A stretch of DNA of 64,000 nt from G001797105 sp964528155 (GTDB taxonomy: Bacteria > Chloroflexota > Anaerolineae > Anaerolineales > E44-bin32). Below the pieces are notes generated by a model. That model was not told the origin of the DNA. It searched no databases and saw nothing but the letters and a program-made list of their open reading frames with translations. Within the stretch, counting starts at the first letter, position 1; the number at the start of each line of letters is the position of its first letter. The stretch is from positions 1 to 64,000 of the forward strand of contig CAZGRL010000004.1 in NCBI GenBank assembly GCA_964528155.1. The letters are read 5' to 3'. This document shows positions 8,904-17,678 of the stretch, piece after piece. The position numbers were made by a program, and so were the translations under genes.

Positions 8904-9552
8904 ATGGACGAAGAGCTGACAAGCGCCAATCCCTTTGATGATCCATCGCTGGCTCAACGATATGAGCACTGGTATGCAGACAAAGGGCGTCGGGCGGACC
9001 GCCTCGAGAAGGCCCTCCTGGAATGGTTGATCGGTCATTTCCAAGAGCCTCGCTCCATCTTGGAGGTGGGTTGTGGGACAGGGCACTTCACGCGATGGTT
9101 CGAATCCCTTGGCTTGAGGGCAGTCGGGCTCGACATTTCCTCGGCCATGCAGGCGGAGGCGAGGCGATATGGCACACCTGCCGCCGTGCGGGCCGACGCC
9201 TCGCGCCCCCTCTTCGCAGATGGAGCTTTCGATCTCGTCGCCATGATCATTACCCTTGAGTTCCTGGGGGATCCCGTAAGAACCCTCCAGGGTGCGGGAC
9301 GGGTGGCCAGCAAGGAGTTGATCCTTGGCGTAATCAACCGGAAGGGAATACCGACGCCAGGATGGTCCCCCCTGGCGATCCGCCCACTTCTTCAGGCCCG
9401 CAGAACTTCTTCAAATGCTAAGGTCGATAGAGGTTTCTGCGTCCAAGCCCTTCTGGCGAGCAACGCTGTGGAGCGTCTCCCCTCGGGCATTGCATCTGCC
9501 ATGGGGCGGTTTCATTGGGATCCGTCTGAGCCTTGAGGCCAGCGACCCATGA
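8904..9552 (+). CDS. Class I SAM-dependent methyltransferase (frameshifted in this assembly)
   Basis: A Rossmann-fold methyltransferase; SAM-binding motif EVGCGTGHF, acidic residue in GLDISSAM and motif ADASRPLFADGAFD. Substrate unknown. It is a paralogue of the protein at 22326-22982. After GVINR (near 9340) the frame is lost; in another frame the paralogue-like tail PWRSAHFFRPAELLQML and WGGFIGIRLSLEASDP continues to TGA at 9550-9552. The ATG at 8904 is chosen over a TTG nine bases upstream because its product matches the paralogue's start. Confidence 0.75.
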
Positions 9553-9652
9553 CTCTCCCCACGCCTTTGAAACCGGTGCCCGCATGAGATGGTTGAGTCC
9601 AGAAATCATCTCGTCGATCGATGTTGCGGGTGATGGATAGAGGAGGTGTAGG

Positions 9653-10090
9653 ATGCCAATTGAACCGGAGAGGTTGACGCATTACGCATGTTTCCGTCCT
9701 CTCACCGATGACCAACGCCAGGCCATTGCCCATTTGGCAAGTGAAGTGTGCTATTACCCCGGGGACATCCTCTTTCGGGAGGGGGAACGTGGAACACATC
9801 TCTACATGTTGGCCGACGGAGAGGTCGAAGTGTTGTACAGCATCGGCGTTGAGGGCCCTTCGCATGTGGATACGGCAGGCGAAGGCGAGATTCTCGGATG
9901 TTCCGCGCTTATCGATCCCTATGCACATTCTTCCACGGTCCGGTGTATGACGGAGGTCGAGACATTGGTCCTTGATGCCGCAGCGCTCCACAAGCTGATG
10001 GAAGAAGATTGCGGGATCGGCTATTCGATTCAGAAATACATCATCCGAATGCTCTTAGATCGCATCATCGATTTACGATTGGGCGCATGA
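9653..10090 (+). CDS. Cyclic-nucleotide-binding-domain protein without DNA-binding domain
   Basis: A 145-residue Crp-type effector domain: YYPGDILFREGERGTHLYML, then a GE-rich loop and EGEILGCSALIDPYAHSSTVR. The family's ligand pocket normally has an arginine after the SALI-like segment. It ends after the C helix, so it lacks a helix-turn-helix and probably acts through a partner protein. GGAGG lies nine bases before the ATG. Confidence 0.75.
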   Translation: MPIEPERLTHYACFRPLTDDQRQAIAHLASEVCYYPGDILFREGERGTHLYMLADGEVEVLYSIGVEGPSHVDTAGEGEILGCSALIDPYAHSSTVRCMTEVETLVLDAAALHKLMEEDCGIGYSIQKYIIRMLLDRIIDLRLGA

Positions 10091-10230
10091 CGCACACCTA
10101 TGGGGAGACCGACAAGCACTATGAGTGCCAGGATGTATCCCCCAAGCAGGTTGATCCTTCACTCGCCGGCCATAATAGCCAGGGGCCTGGGCTTCGAGGA
10201 GACGCCGAGATCCCCATCCTGCACATGTAG
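10087..10230 (+). CDS. Possible 47-residue protein
   Basis: An open frame whose ATG overlaps the stop of the cyclic-nucleotide-binding protein (ATGA), which allows translational coupling. The product is polar and matches no family I know. It ends 12 bases before the reductase start region. Uncertain. Confidence 0.3.
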   Translation: MTHTYGETDKHYECQDVSPKQVDPSLAGHNSQGPGLRGDAEIPILHM

Positions 10231-10248
10231 CCCAAGAGGAGGATGAGA

Positions 10249-12180
10249 GTGGTTGAGGATCCGCTATTTCACCCCTTGCAGATGGGATCGCTCACGCTTC
10301 CCAACCGCGTGGTGATGACAGCCATCAAGCTCGGCTATGCAACACAGACGGGGGAGGTGAACGATCGCCATATCGCCTTCTACGCTCGTCGCGCGCAGGG
10401 AGAAGCGGCCTTGCTGACCACCGAACCCTTTTTCATTCAGGAAAATGGTCGTGAACTTCCCACCCAGCTCGCGATCCACAATGACAGCTTGATCCCTGGC
10501 CTGGAACGGCTGGTCCAGGCTGTTCACAGGGCCGGCAGCTACATCATGGCTCATATCAACCACGCCGGACGCGCAGCCAGCCCTGAACTCGTACAGCAGG
10601 GACAACTCGTATCAGCTTCGGATGTCTTCTGCCCCGCCAATAAGGCCACCCCACGACCCCTGACGAGTGCGGAAATCCATGGCGTCGTTGATTCCTTTGG
10701 GCAGGCGGCTCATCGAGTCAGGCAAGCCGACTTCGACGCCATCGAGATTCCCTTCAGCCACGGATATCTGATCCACCAATTTCTCTCTCCACATACGAAT
10801 CGCCGAGAGGACGAATTCGGAGGTTCGCTCTCAAATCGGCTCCGATTCGGTCGGCGAGTGATCGCCGCTGTGCGCTCCCAGATTGGGCCGACCTACCCCA
10901 TCGTAGTACGCATGAATGCCATCGATTACGTTGACGGCGGCCTGACATTGGAAGACGCTCTTGCGATCGGGAGAGCGCTAGCTGATCTTGGTGTGACCGC
11001 CCTCAGTGTGACCTCTGGAACGATGTGCGAGTCGGTGCCATACTGCCTCTACCCCGCCGCCACTCCCAAAGCCCACCTGCTCCCCATGGCATCTCAAATG
11101 CGGGAGGTTTCCGGGCTGCCGGTCATCGTCGCCGGACGCATTCGATCGCCCGAGGTGGCTCGCGAAGCGCTCGCCGCAGGACAGACTGACCTCATCGGAC
11201 TGGGGAGACCTTTCCTTGCTGATCCCGATTGGGTCCGGAAGGCACGAGAAGGCGACGAGGATGCAATCCTGCTGTGCGCCGCGTGCCACCAAGGCTGTCT
11301 GGCCCAATTGCGGCTTGGGGAAGGCACCCATTGCGTCTTCAACCCCTTTACCGGGAGGGAGAGCGAGGTCGAGCTCAAGCACACCCAGGATGCGCGACGT
11401 GTTATGGTCGTGGGAGGTGGACCGGCAGGGCTGGAGGCTGCGGCAATCGCTGCACTCCGGGGTCACCACGTCTCGCTCTATGAACAGAAAAATCGTTTGG
11501 GAGGGCAGCTTCTTCTGGCGGCAGCCGCTCCCTACAAAGAGGAATTCCTTGACGCGATCCGTTATATGTCGTTAATGGTCGAGCGCGCAGGTGTTGAGAT
11601 TAATCTTGGCACAAGAGTAACCCGCGAGTTGGCGATCGACGCAGATCCGGACGTCATCATTCTGGCTACCGGGGGCATCCCTCTTACCATAGCCTTCCCG
11701 GGACTTGAGAGGGCCCACTGGTTATTGGCCACCGATCTGCTTGAGGGCACGACTGAGATAGACACCTCAATGGTCTTGGTGATCGGCGGTGGATTGGTGG
11801 GGTTGGAAGTGGCCGATCTACTTGCCAGCAAAGGGAAACAAGTGAGCCTGGTCGAGATGCTCCCAGAGGTGGGACGGGATATGGACACGCTGGCGAAATC
11901 CATGCTTCTCCGCCGCCTCGAGGATCATGCTGTCGTCATTCGCACCGATACGAAAATCACAGCTTTTACGGCGAAGACCGTCTTCGCACAACAGAATGAT
12001 CACGGAGTGCAATTCCCGATCGAGACAATCGTGATTGCCGTTGGTGTAATCCCGAGCCGAGAGTTGGTGGCGCCACTGGAACAAAGCGGCGTAAAAATGT
12101 ACGTTATCGGCGACGCGGTCCAACCCCGGAAAGCTCTAGAGGCGATCCGGGAGGGCTACGAGGTTGCAATCAGACTCTAG
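10249..12180 (+). CDS. Old yellow enzyme-type FMN/FAD/4Fe-4S reductase (2,4-dienoyl-CoA reductase/enoate reductase family)
   Basis: A 643-residue three-domain enzyme. Residues 1-340 form the FMN TIM barrel (LPNRVVMTA, HINHAGRA, IPFSHGYLIHQFLSP, NRLRFGRRV). A cysteine cluster CAACHQGC plus a cysteine 12 residues on binds [4Fe-4S]. The C-terminal half has two dinucleotide-binding GxGxxG-type motifs (VVGGGPAGLEAA, VIGGGLVGLEVA) for FAD and NAD(P)H. It reduces carbon-carbon double bonds of an unsaturated CoA ester or acid; the substrate is unknown. I chose GTG at 10249 because GAGGAGG ends exactly where the ATG at 10243 begins, leaving no spacing for that start. Confidence 0.85.
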   Translation: MVEDPLFHPLQMGSLTLPNRVVMTAIKLGYATQTGEVNDRHIAFYARRAQGEAALLTTEPFFIQENGRELPTQLAIHNDSLIPGLERLVQAVHRAGSYIMAHINHAGRAASPELVQQGQLVSASDVFCPANKATPRPLTSAEIHGVVDSFGQAAHRVRQADFDAIEIPFSHGYLIHQFLSPHTNRREDEFGGSLSNRLRFGRRVIAAVRSQIGPTYPIVVRMNAIDYVDGGLTLEDALAIGRALADLGVTALSVTSGTMCESVPYCLYPAATPKAHLLPMASQMREVSGLPVIVAGRIRSPEVAREALAAGQTDLIGLGRPFLADPDWVRKAREGDEDAILLCAACHQGCLAQLRLGEGTHCVFNPFTGRESEVELKHTQDARRVMVVGGGPAGLEAAAIAALRGHHVSLYEQKNRLGGQLLLAAAAPYKEEFLDAIRYMSLMVERAGVEINLGTRVTRELAIDADPDVIILATGGIPLTIAFPGLERAHWLLATDLLEGTTEIDTSMVLVIGGGLVGLEVADLLASKGKQVSLVEMLPEVGRDMDTLAKSMLLRRLEDHAVVIRTDTKITAFTAKTVFAQQNDHGVQFPIETIVIAVGVIPSRELVAPLEQSGVKMYVIGDAVQPRKALEAIREGYEVAIRL

Positions 12181-12194
12181 GAGCGGATCGATTG

Positions 12195-12389
12195 ATGCCC
12201 ACAAATAAGAGCAAAGTGGAAGAGACTATGTGGAAGATCGCAGACCTGAAGAAGCGTTGGCCTGCTCATTCGACCCCGCCGGCATTGATGCAGCAGTTGG
12301 ACGAATTGGAGGCGGAATTGGAGAAGGCGTTGAGCACAAACGAAGTGTTGGATGAGGATCGTGGTGGTGGACACGAGACTCACACATGA
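12195..12389 (+). CDS. Small helical protein of unknown function
   Basis: A 64-residue protein, 15 bases after the reductase. The central part (WKIADLKKRWPAHSTPPALM and QLDELEAELEKAL) predicts two amphipathic helices, probably a coiled coil, with a conserved-looking WPAHS turn. The charged tail is histidine-rich. I do not recognise a named family. Its position suggests co-transcription with the reductase. Confidence 0.5.
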   Translation: MPTNKSKVEETMWKIADLKKRWPAHSTPPALMQQLDELEAELEKALSTNEVLDEDRGGGHETHT

Positions 12390-12709
12390 TCTGTAGCAAG
12401 GACAGATACCATGGAAGAGGCGATCCTGCCGAGCACCAGCTGAAGCAAGGGTGATCAAATTACAAACATTGACATGCTTATCAAACCAACTCGCCACGGC
12501 GGAGGCGCCCTCATCGCGTGCGATTGCTTGAAGGGGCAACGCGATAATCTCTCTGGTGCCGGTAGGCATAGGGTGCGCGCTCGCTCTCAAGTTCCAGAAA
12601 AGGCAGAGATCCTCGACTAGGGAATCTTGAGACAGGAGAACAAGTACAACACCTAGCAACATGCCCGCAAACGCTTTGGATTTCGGGCTCAGGCCATGGC
12701 GAGTCAACC
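12390..12709. other. No gene recognised
   Basis: About 320 bases between two converging genes. A minus-strand open frame crosses it and the small helical gene, but it has no start signal and no family resemblance, so I treat it as chance. No hairpin terminator is clear. Confidence 0.4.
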
Positions 12710-13258
12710 TTAGGGATGCAGCATGCCCCTGAAGGACTCTACGTCACTCAGGTATTTGGCAACGCTATCGGTGGAGAGTTCAATGGTTTGTGCTTTAGGG
12801 GCGTCCTGCGTAAAGACTTCCACGTCCTTTTCCAAGATCCCAAACTGTGCGGCCGCGCAAAATGACAACAACGCTACTTCACTATTCGGTTTAGACATTG
12901 GCAGACGAATTCTGGTATGTTCAATAGGGCGAAACGCATCATAGATGTGGGATAACACGGACTGCATCGGGACGTTGCGGAAGCTATCGACTCCGATCGA
13001 GAGGTGTTCCGCGGCTTGCGCGCTCCATTCCCTGATTGAGAACGGCTGCAGCTCTTTCTGAAGATACTCCCCGACAGAATCTGGTGCTTCTGGCATTGAG
13101 AGGAAGATGTCTGGATCAAGATCCAGAAGTGCGTTCCACCAATAAGTGGACATTAGGTTGTCCTTCATGGGTATCATGAAGTTGGTCTGCCCGCCCCAAA
13201 TAGACATGTTGTATCGGATGAGGCCGAGGAGGTCCATCACAGTTAGGTCGGAGCCCAA
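12710..13258 (-). CDS. Hypothetical protein, probably truncated beside an IS element
   Basis: A 182-residue product. Its first 60 residues (MDLLGLIRYNMSIWGGQTNF, then MIPMKDNLMSTYWWN and LDPDIFL) recall the start of long uncharacterised proteins with a RxNxxIWGGxxN motif. Those are several hundred residues long, so this copy appears cut short at its 3' side. The start is a TTG or GTG without a good ribosome binding site, and family-like residues (SPYRIAFLG) continue upstream in another frame, so the 5' end may be shifted too. It lies against the end repeats of the IS21-like element. Confidence 0.5.
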   Translation of the reverse strand: MGSDLTVMDLLGLIRYNMSIWGGQTNFMIPMKDNLMSTYWWNALLDLDPDIFLSMPEAPDSVGEYLQKELQPFSIREWSAQAAEHLSIGVDSFRNVPMQSVLSHIYDAFRPIEHTRIRLPMSKPNSEVALLSFCAAAQFGILEKDVEVFTQDAPKAQTIELSTDSVAKYLSDVESFRGMLHP

Positions 13259-13312
13259 GAAAAGCTATCCGATATGGGCTGTCATTGACCGCCCCATACC
13301 AGACCAGGCGCA

Positions 13313-13404
13313 GTCGCCTGATGTATACCGGGCGTGATCGCCCGATGTATCCCACCCATGATCGCCTGATGTAGACCACCCCTCGCCGCCCGATGTGTAC
13401 CACC
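13313..13404 (+). repeat. Four direct repeats with 24-base period (IS21 end)
   Basis: The core GCCYGATGTR recurs with GATGTA/GATGTG starting at 13320, 13344, 13368 and 13392, exactly 24 bases apart; copies 2-4 also share CCACC downstream. Multiple short terminal repeats of this kind are the transposase-binding sites of IS21 elements. Confidence 0.8.
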
Positions 13405-13462
13405 CGGCCTGAAAGACGGGCGGCTAGACTCCTCCAACCAGCGTGGCTTGGAGGAGGAAACA

Positions 13463-14816
13463 GTGGAGCGTCTACATATGAACTATCTGCGCGACTTGAT
13501 TCATCGCTTGCGCGCCGGTGAGAGCGAGTGGTGCATCTCCAGGGATATGAGGATTTCACGGATCACAGTCCATTGTTACCATGAGCTCGCCCAGCGGCAG
13601 GGTTTTCTCGAGCCGGGATCGTCGATGCCCGATGACGAGGCGATTCGGGCCGCCTTAGGAGAAACTCCGCGTCCGCCTCGGATCACCTCGAGCGTTGAGC
13701 CCTACGGCGAGATCGTGGAACAGCTTCTCGAGCAACAACTGGAGATGGTGGCGATCTTCCAGCGCCTGCGCGATGACCATGGCTTCAGGGGAAGTTACTC
13801 GTCCGTCCGGCGGCATGTGCACCGCCTGCGGCCGCCTGAGCCGCGGGTGGTGGTGCGGGTGCAGACGGCGCCGGGCGAAGAAGCCCAGGTCGACTTTGGT
13901 CCAGTGGGAAGCTTGTACGATCCAGTGACGGATCGCTTGCGCCCTGCCTATGCGTTTGTTGCCACCCTGAGCTACAGCCGCCACCACTACGCCGAACTGG
14001 TCTTCGACCGGTCCTGGACGGACAGTCCAGGGAAGGTGCCAACATGGATCGCCTTGCACCGGCGGGCCTTCCAGAGTTGGGGCGGCGTTCCCAGGCGGAT
14101 CGTGCCGGACAACCTCAAGGCGGCCGTAGCCCACGCTCTGGTCCACGACCCGGTGCTGGGCGAAGCCTACCCCGCCGCATGGCCCAGCACTATGGCTTTG
14201 TGATCAGCCCCACCAAGCCCCATATGGCCCGTCACAAGGGTAAGGTGGAGAGTGGGGTCTATTACCTGCAGCGCAACTTCATGGTGGGCCAAGTGTTCGC
14301 GGACATCCTGGTCGCCAACCGGCACTTGGGGGTCTGGGTCCGCGAGACCGCCGGGACCCGCGAGCATGGCACCACCCACCAGCCTCCCCTGCAGCTGTTC
14401 CTCAAGCATGAGCAAGCTGCCCTTCTACCCCTTGCCTCGCAACCCTTCAGCCTGTGTGAGGTGAGGCCGGTGAAGGTGCACCCGGACCGCCACGTGGTCA
14501 TCGCCGGCAGTTTCTATTCGGTGCCTTATCGCTACGTTGGCCAGACCCTGGACGCTTACATCGGTGAGCGGATGGTCCAGCTTTTTGCGGGGCAGCCTGC
14601 CCTAGCCGCAGGCCAGGGGAGCTGGTGGCCAGCCACGAGCGGAGCTTGGATCCCGGTCAATGGCATACTCGTCTGGAGCATTGCCCTGCCGCCAAGGCCG
14701 CCTACTTGGAACGGACACCCGAGTGCTGCCGCGCCATGGCTGCCACGCCGATGCTCGCCTCCAGCAGGTTATCCGAGCCCGCCAGCTCAGCCAATTCGAC
14801 TGCCGTCTTGAGGTGA
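13463..14816 (+). pseudogene. istA: IS21-family transposase IstA, frameshifted
   Basis: The first frame (GTG at 13463, GGAGG five bases upstream) encodes an N-terminal helix-turn-helix region and the start of the DDE domain: AQVDFGPVG and VPDNLKAAV carry the first two aspartates. At a CCCC run near 14170 the frame shifts; the next frame has HYGFVISPTKPHMARHKGK and VESGVYYLQRNF with the catalytic glutamate, then a beta-barrel region. A further shift near 14600 leads to HERSLDPGQWHTRLEH, typical of the IstA tail, which breaks up by 14816. No istB follows. Confidence 0.75.
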
Positions 14817-14969
14817 AGGCGTCCCACCTCGCGCAGCCGCTCGTGGCCATGCGGTCTTTCCCCCGTCAGCGTTGAAGCCAAGCCGCAGTGCCGACTGCAG
14901 ACAGCCGTTCAGTGAGCGCCCACCAGGACCGAGCGCACCGGCGCATCCTCGCCCAGGGTCAGCAGCAAA

Positions 14970-15308
14970 TCATCGAGAATGTTCATCTTGCGATGCCTCT
15001 ACAAGTAGAGAGCGGCGCGCCGCCTCTTCCACCAGCACCTCTCGCATCAGGTCACAGATGTCAACGATCTCTGGGTTGGCGATCTGATAGACCACGTCCC
15101 GCCCGCGGCGCTGGGTGATGACGACGCCCCCATTGCGCAGCGTCCCGAGGTGACGGGAAATCGTCGCCTGCGGGTAGCCAGTGATCCGAATGATGTCACC
15201 GACCCGCTGAGGTCCGTCCCGCAAGACGTGGACGATCTCGATCCTGATGGCGCTGGCCATACACCGGCAAAGGTCAGCCTGGACTTCAAAGACCGAGCGG
15301 TGGGACAT
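14970..15308 (-). CDS. ArsR-family winged-helix regulator
   Basis: A 112-residue protein with the winged helix IRIEIVHVLRDGP...GDIIRITGYPQATISRHLG and the wing RRGRDVVYQIANPEI. Two cysteines (CRCMAS, near residue 14) near the N-terminus and one in VDICDLM could sense metal. It begins one base after feoB ends, so it is the last gene of the ABC-MBL-FeoAB array. It occupies the place where FeoC, a small winged-helix protein, lies in enterobacterial feoABC, and may play a similar regulatory role; this is inference. Confidence 0.85.
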   Translation of the reverse strand: MSHRSVFEVQADLCRCMASAIRIEIVHVLRDGPQRVGDIIRITGYPQATISRHLGTLRNGGVVITQRRGRDVVYQIANPEIVDICDLMREVLVEEAARRSLLVEASQDEHSR

Positions 15309-15309
15309 G

Positions 15310-17337
15310 TCATCCTCCCCAACGCATCACGCGGGCCAACTGGTAGACAATGATTGCGGCGCCGAACGAGACGACCAACAGCAAGCCCACGCTGAAAGCA
15401 GGCCACTTCCAGGCGCCTGTTTCCTGTTTGATCACCGCTACCGTCGCCGCACAGGGGATGAAGGTCATCTGTATTACCAGGAAAGCCAGCGCGGCCGCCG
15501 GGGTCAGGGTCCTGGCGACCTGTTCGGCCAGCCCCAGGTTTGCCTCACTCCCATACAAGACGCCCAGCGTCGCAATCGTGTTTTCCTTGGCCACAAAACT
15601 GGATAGTAATGCGACAATCAGCCTCCAATCTCCCAATCCCAGCCATCGCCCGGCGGGTTCCAGCCAACGCCCGAACCTGGCCAGCAGACTTCCCTCGACC
15701 TTACCGCCCGGCAGGTAGGATAGCAGCCAGACGGTGGCCGAGGCCAGCAAAATGATGCTGCCGGCTTTCTTGACGAAAGCCCAGGTCCTGTGCCAGACGT
15801 ACAGGCCGAGGGTACGGGCGTTTGGAAGATGGTAGAGCGGCATTTCCATGATGAAAGCTGAACGCGCGCCTCTGAATACGCCCCGATTGATCGCCATGCC
15901 GATCAAGAAGAGCAGCATAATATTGCCAGCCACCAACCCCCAGGTGATAAGTGCGGCGCTCTTGCCGAAAAAGGCCGGAGCCAGGAAAGCGATCACCGCC
16001 ATACGCGCGCTGCACGGCACCAGCGGAGCGAGCAGGATGGTCAATAGACGGGCGCGGCGATCCTCAACAATGCGAGCCCCCATGACGGCCGGCACATTGC
16101 AGCCGAAGCCGAGGATCAGCGGCAGAGATGAGCGTCCGTGCAGGCCCATCGCGTGCATGAAGCGATCCATCACATACGCTGCCCGCGCCAGGTAGCCGAC
16201 ATCTTCCAGCAAGCCCAATACGGCAAAGAAGATGACCAGGACGGGCACGAACATCAGCACGGCGCCTGCGCCAGCAATCAGGCCATCCACCAGCAGGCTG
16301 GTCAGCCACTCCGGAGCAGGATCGAGAATCTGATGTACACCTTCCGCTATGGAAGCGATGACCTTTGTGTCGAGCCAGTTCACGACCGGCATAGCAGCCG
16401 CATACGTGAGCCAGAAGACCAATGCAAGAATGCCTAAGAGCAACAGCAGCCCCCAGAACGGGTGCGTGGCCAGCCGGTCGATGCGGTCGGTGAGGGTGAT
16501 CGCCCCGGGGCGTGATCGCGAGAGGGCGGCCCGGACCATGCGCCCGATCCACTCGTAGCGCCCCCGGGCAATATCCACAAAGGCATCCTCGTGCTCCTTG
16601 AGGAGAGCCTCGACCTCTGGCCAGCTGTCTCTGGCCTCGGCCTGTACCTTCTGGGTGACCTCCCTGTCCCCTTCCAGCAGCTTGAGGGCGACCCAGTCCT
16701 CCGGGTAGGGTCCCGCTATCCGACCGACGAGGAGCGCCTGGATCGCGGCCAGCACTTCTTGATGCTCGGCGCTCATGCTCGGCCGCTGCGGGGCGAAGCT
16801 CGCTGGATTGGAGGCCAGCATCACGGCCCGATGGATCAGTTCCCGCACCCCCTGGTTTCGCGAGGCAACCATCGGCACCACAGGGACGGACAGCGCTGCC
16901 TCCAGGACGTGCGGCTCCACCCGTACCCCTTGTTGCTCGGCGACGTCCAGCATGTTGAGCCCTACGACCACGGGGCTGGGGAGCGCCAACAGCTCGGCCA
17001 GCAAGTAAAGGTTGCGCTCCAGCGATGCCGCATTGACAATGATGACCACGACGTCGGGCCGTTCATGAATGATGAAATCCCGCGCGATCCGCTCTTCCCC
17101 CGAGTTGGCCGTCAGGCTGTAGGTCCCCGGCAGGTCAATCACTCGGACTCCCTCGCCTTCGAGGGTGCAAACCCCGCTCTTCTGCTGCACCGTCTTCCCG
17201 GGCCAGTTGCCCACATGCTGGCTCAGGCCGGTCAGCATATTGAAGACGGTCGATTTGCCGACGTTGGGTTGCCCGGCCAGCGCCACCGCGATCGGCGCTA
17301 CCCGCTCTCCAGGGACACCCGAATTCCCTTCGCTCAT
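15310..17337 (-). CDS. feoB: Ferrous iron transporter FeoB (second copy, intact)
   Basis: A 675-residue Fe(II) transporter. The GTPase domain has AGQPNVGKST, NWPGKT, DLPGTYSL and NMLDVA; the membrane part has GFGCNVPAVMGAR, APLVPCSARMAV and FVAKENTIATLG, ending in LARVMRWGG. The start overlaps feoA by four bases (ATGA) and the stop abuts the ArsR gene. Close in sequence to the first FeoB at 2.9-4.9 kb but with a different neighbourhood, suggesting distinct regulation. Confidence 0.95.
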   Translation of the reverse strand: MSEGNSGVPGERVAPIAVALAGQPNVGKSTVFNMLTGLSQHVGNWPGKTVQQKSGVCTLEGEGVRVIDLPGTYSLTANSGEERIARDFIIHERPDVVVIIVNAASLERNLYLLAELLALPSPVVVGLNMLDVAEQQGVRVEPHVLEAALSVPVVPMVASRNQGVRELIHRAVMLASNPASFAPQRPSMSAEHQEVLAAIQALLVGRIAGPYPEDWVALKLLEGDREVTQKVQAEARDSWPEVEALLKEHEDAFVDIARGRYEWIGRMVRAALSRSRPGAITLTDRIDRLATHPFWGLLLLLGILALVFWLTYAAAMPVVNWLDTKVIASIAEGVHQILDPAPEWLTSLLVDGLIAGAGAVLMFVPVLVIFFAVLGLLEDVGYLARAAYVMDRFMHAMGLHGRSSLPLILGFGCNVPAVMGARIVEDRRARLLTILLAPLVPCSARMAVIAFLAPAFFGKSAALITWGLVAGNIMLLFLIGMAINRGVFRGARSAFIMEMPLYHLPNARTLGLYVWHRTWAFVKKAGSIILLASATVWLLSYLPGGKVEGSLLARFGRWLEPAGRWLGLGDWRLIVALLSSFVAKENTIATLGVLYGSEANLGLAEQVARTLTPAAALAFLVIQMTFIPCAATVAVIKQETGAWKWPAFSVGLLLVVSFGAAIIVYQLARVMRWGG

Positions 17338-17648
17338 CCCTTTGCCTCCGCCGCGGCCCGCTCAACTTCGATCTTCAGCGCCTCTCCCCGTCCCAGCGCC
17401 ACCTCTGTGTCTCGCACCTCGATCAGCATCGGCCCTCGGTGGTAGTTCTGTATCACCATCACCTCCGCCCCGGGGGTGATTCCCATTGCGGCCACACGCG
17501 CCGAGAATGCCTTCCCGCCACGCGGCGACCGCACAACCGCATGCGCTCCGGTGGGAAGTTCTCCCAACAAGAGGAGCGACGGCGGCTTTCTCTCCGAGCC
17601 CGGGGCCTCGAACCGATCATCCCCTTGCGATCTCGTTTCTCGATCCAC
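17334..17648 (-). CDS. feoA: FeoA (second copy)
   Basis: A 104-residue protein; the C-terminal 75 residues form the FeoA SH3-like domain (GITPGAEVMVIQNYHRGPML, then VALGRGEALKIEV). The N-terminal 25 residues are polar and extra relative to typical FeoA, so a later start is possible. It overlaps feoB by four bases and follows the metallo-hydrolase by 30. Confidence 0.85.
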   Translation of the reverse strand: MDRETRSQGDDRFEAPGSERKPPSLLLLGELPTGAHAVVRSPRGGKAFSARVAAMGITPGAEVMVIQNYHRGPMLIEVRDTEVALGRGEALKIEVERAAAEAKG

Positions 17649-17678
17649 AGGCGACTCCTCGAAAGGCTTCTCAGAATA

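Larger units (their letters stand above)
13279..14816 (+). mobile_element. Degenerate IS21-family insertion sequence
   Basis: Left-end repeats at 13313-13404 lie about 60 bases before an istA-like transposase gene, the classic IS21 arrangement. The left boundary is put at TGTCATTGACC (13279), because IS21 ends usually begin TGT; this is a guess. No istB helper ATPase follows and I find no inverted copies of the repeats before 14970, so the right end appears lost. The transposase is frameshifted, so the element is inactive. Confidence 0.6.

Noticed and set aside
12177..12707. 176-codon minus-strand frame
   Set aside because: It is antisense to the 64-residue helical gene and lacks family features or start signals.
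13313..13404. CRISPR-like array
   Set aside because: Regular spacing drew attention, but the repeat core is about 10 bases, spacers are not unique and a transposase gene follows; IS21 ends explain it.
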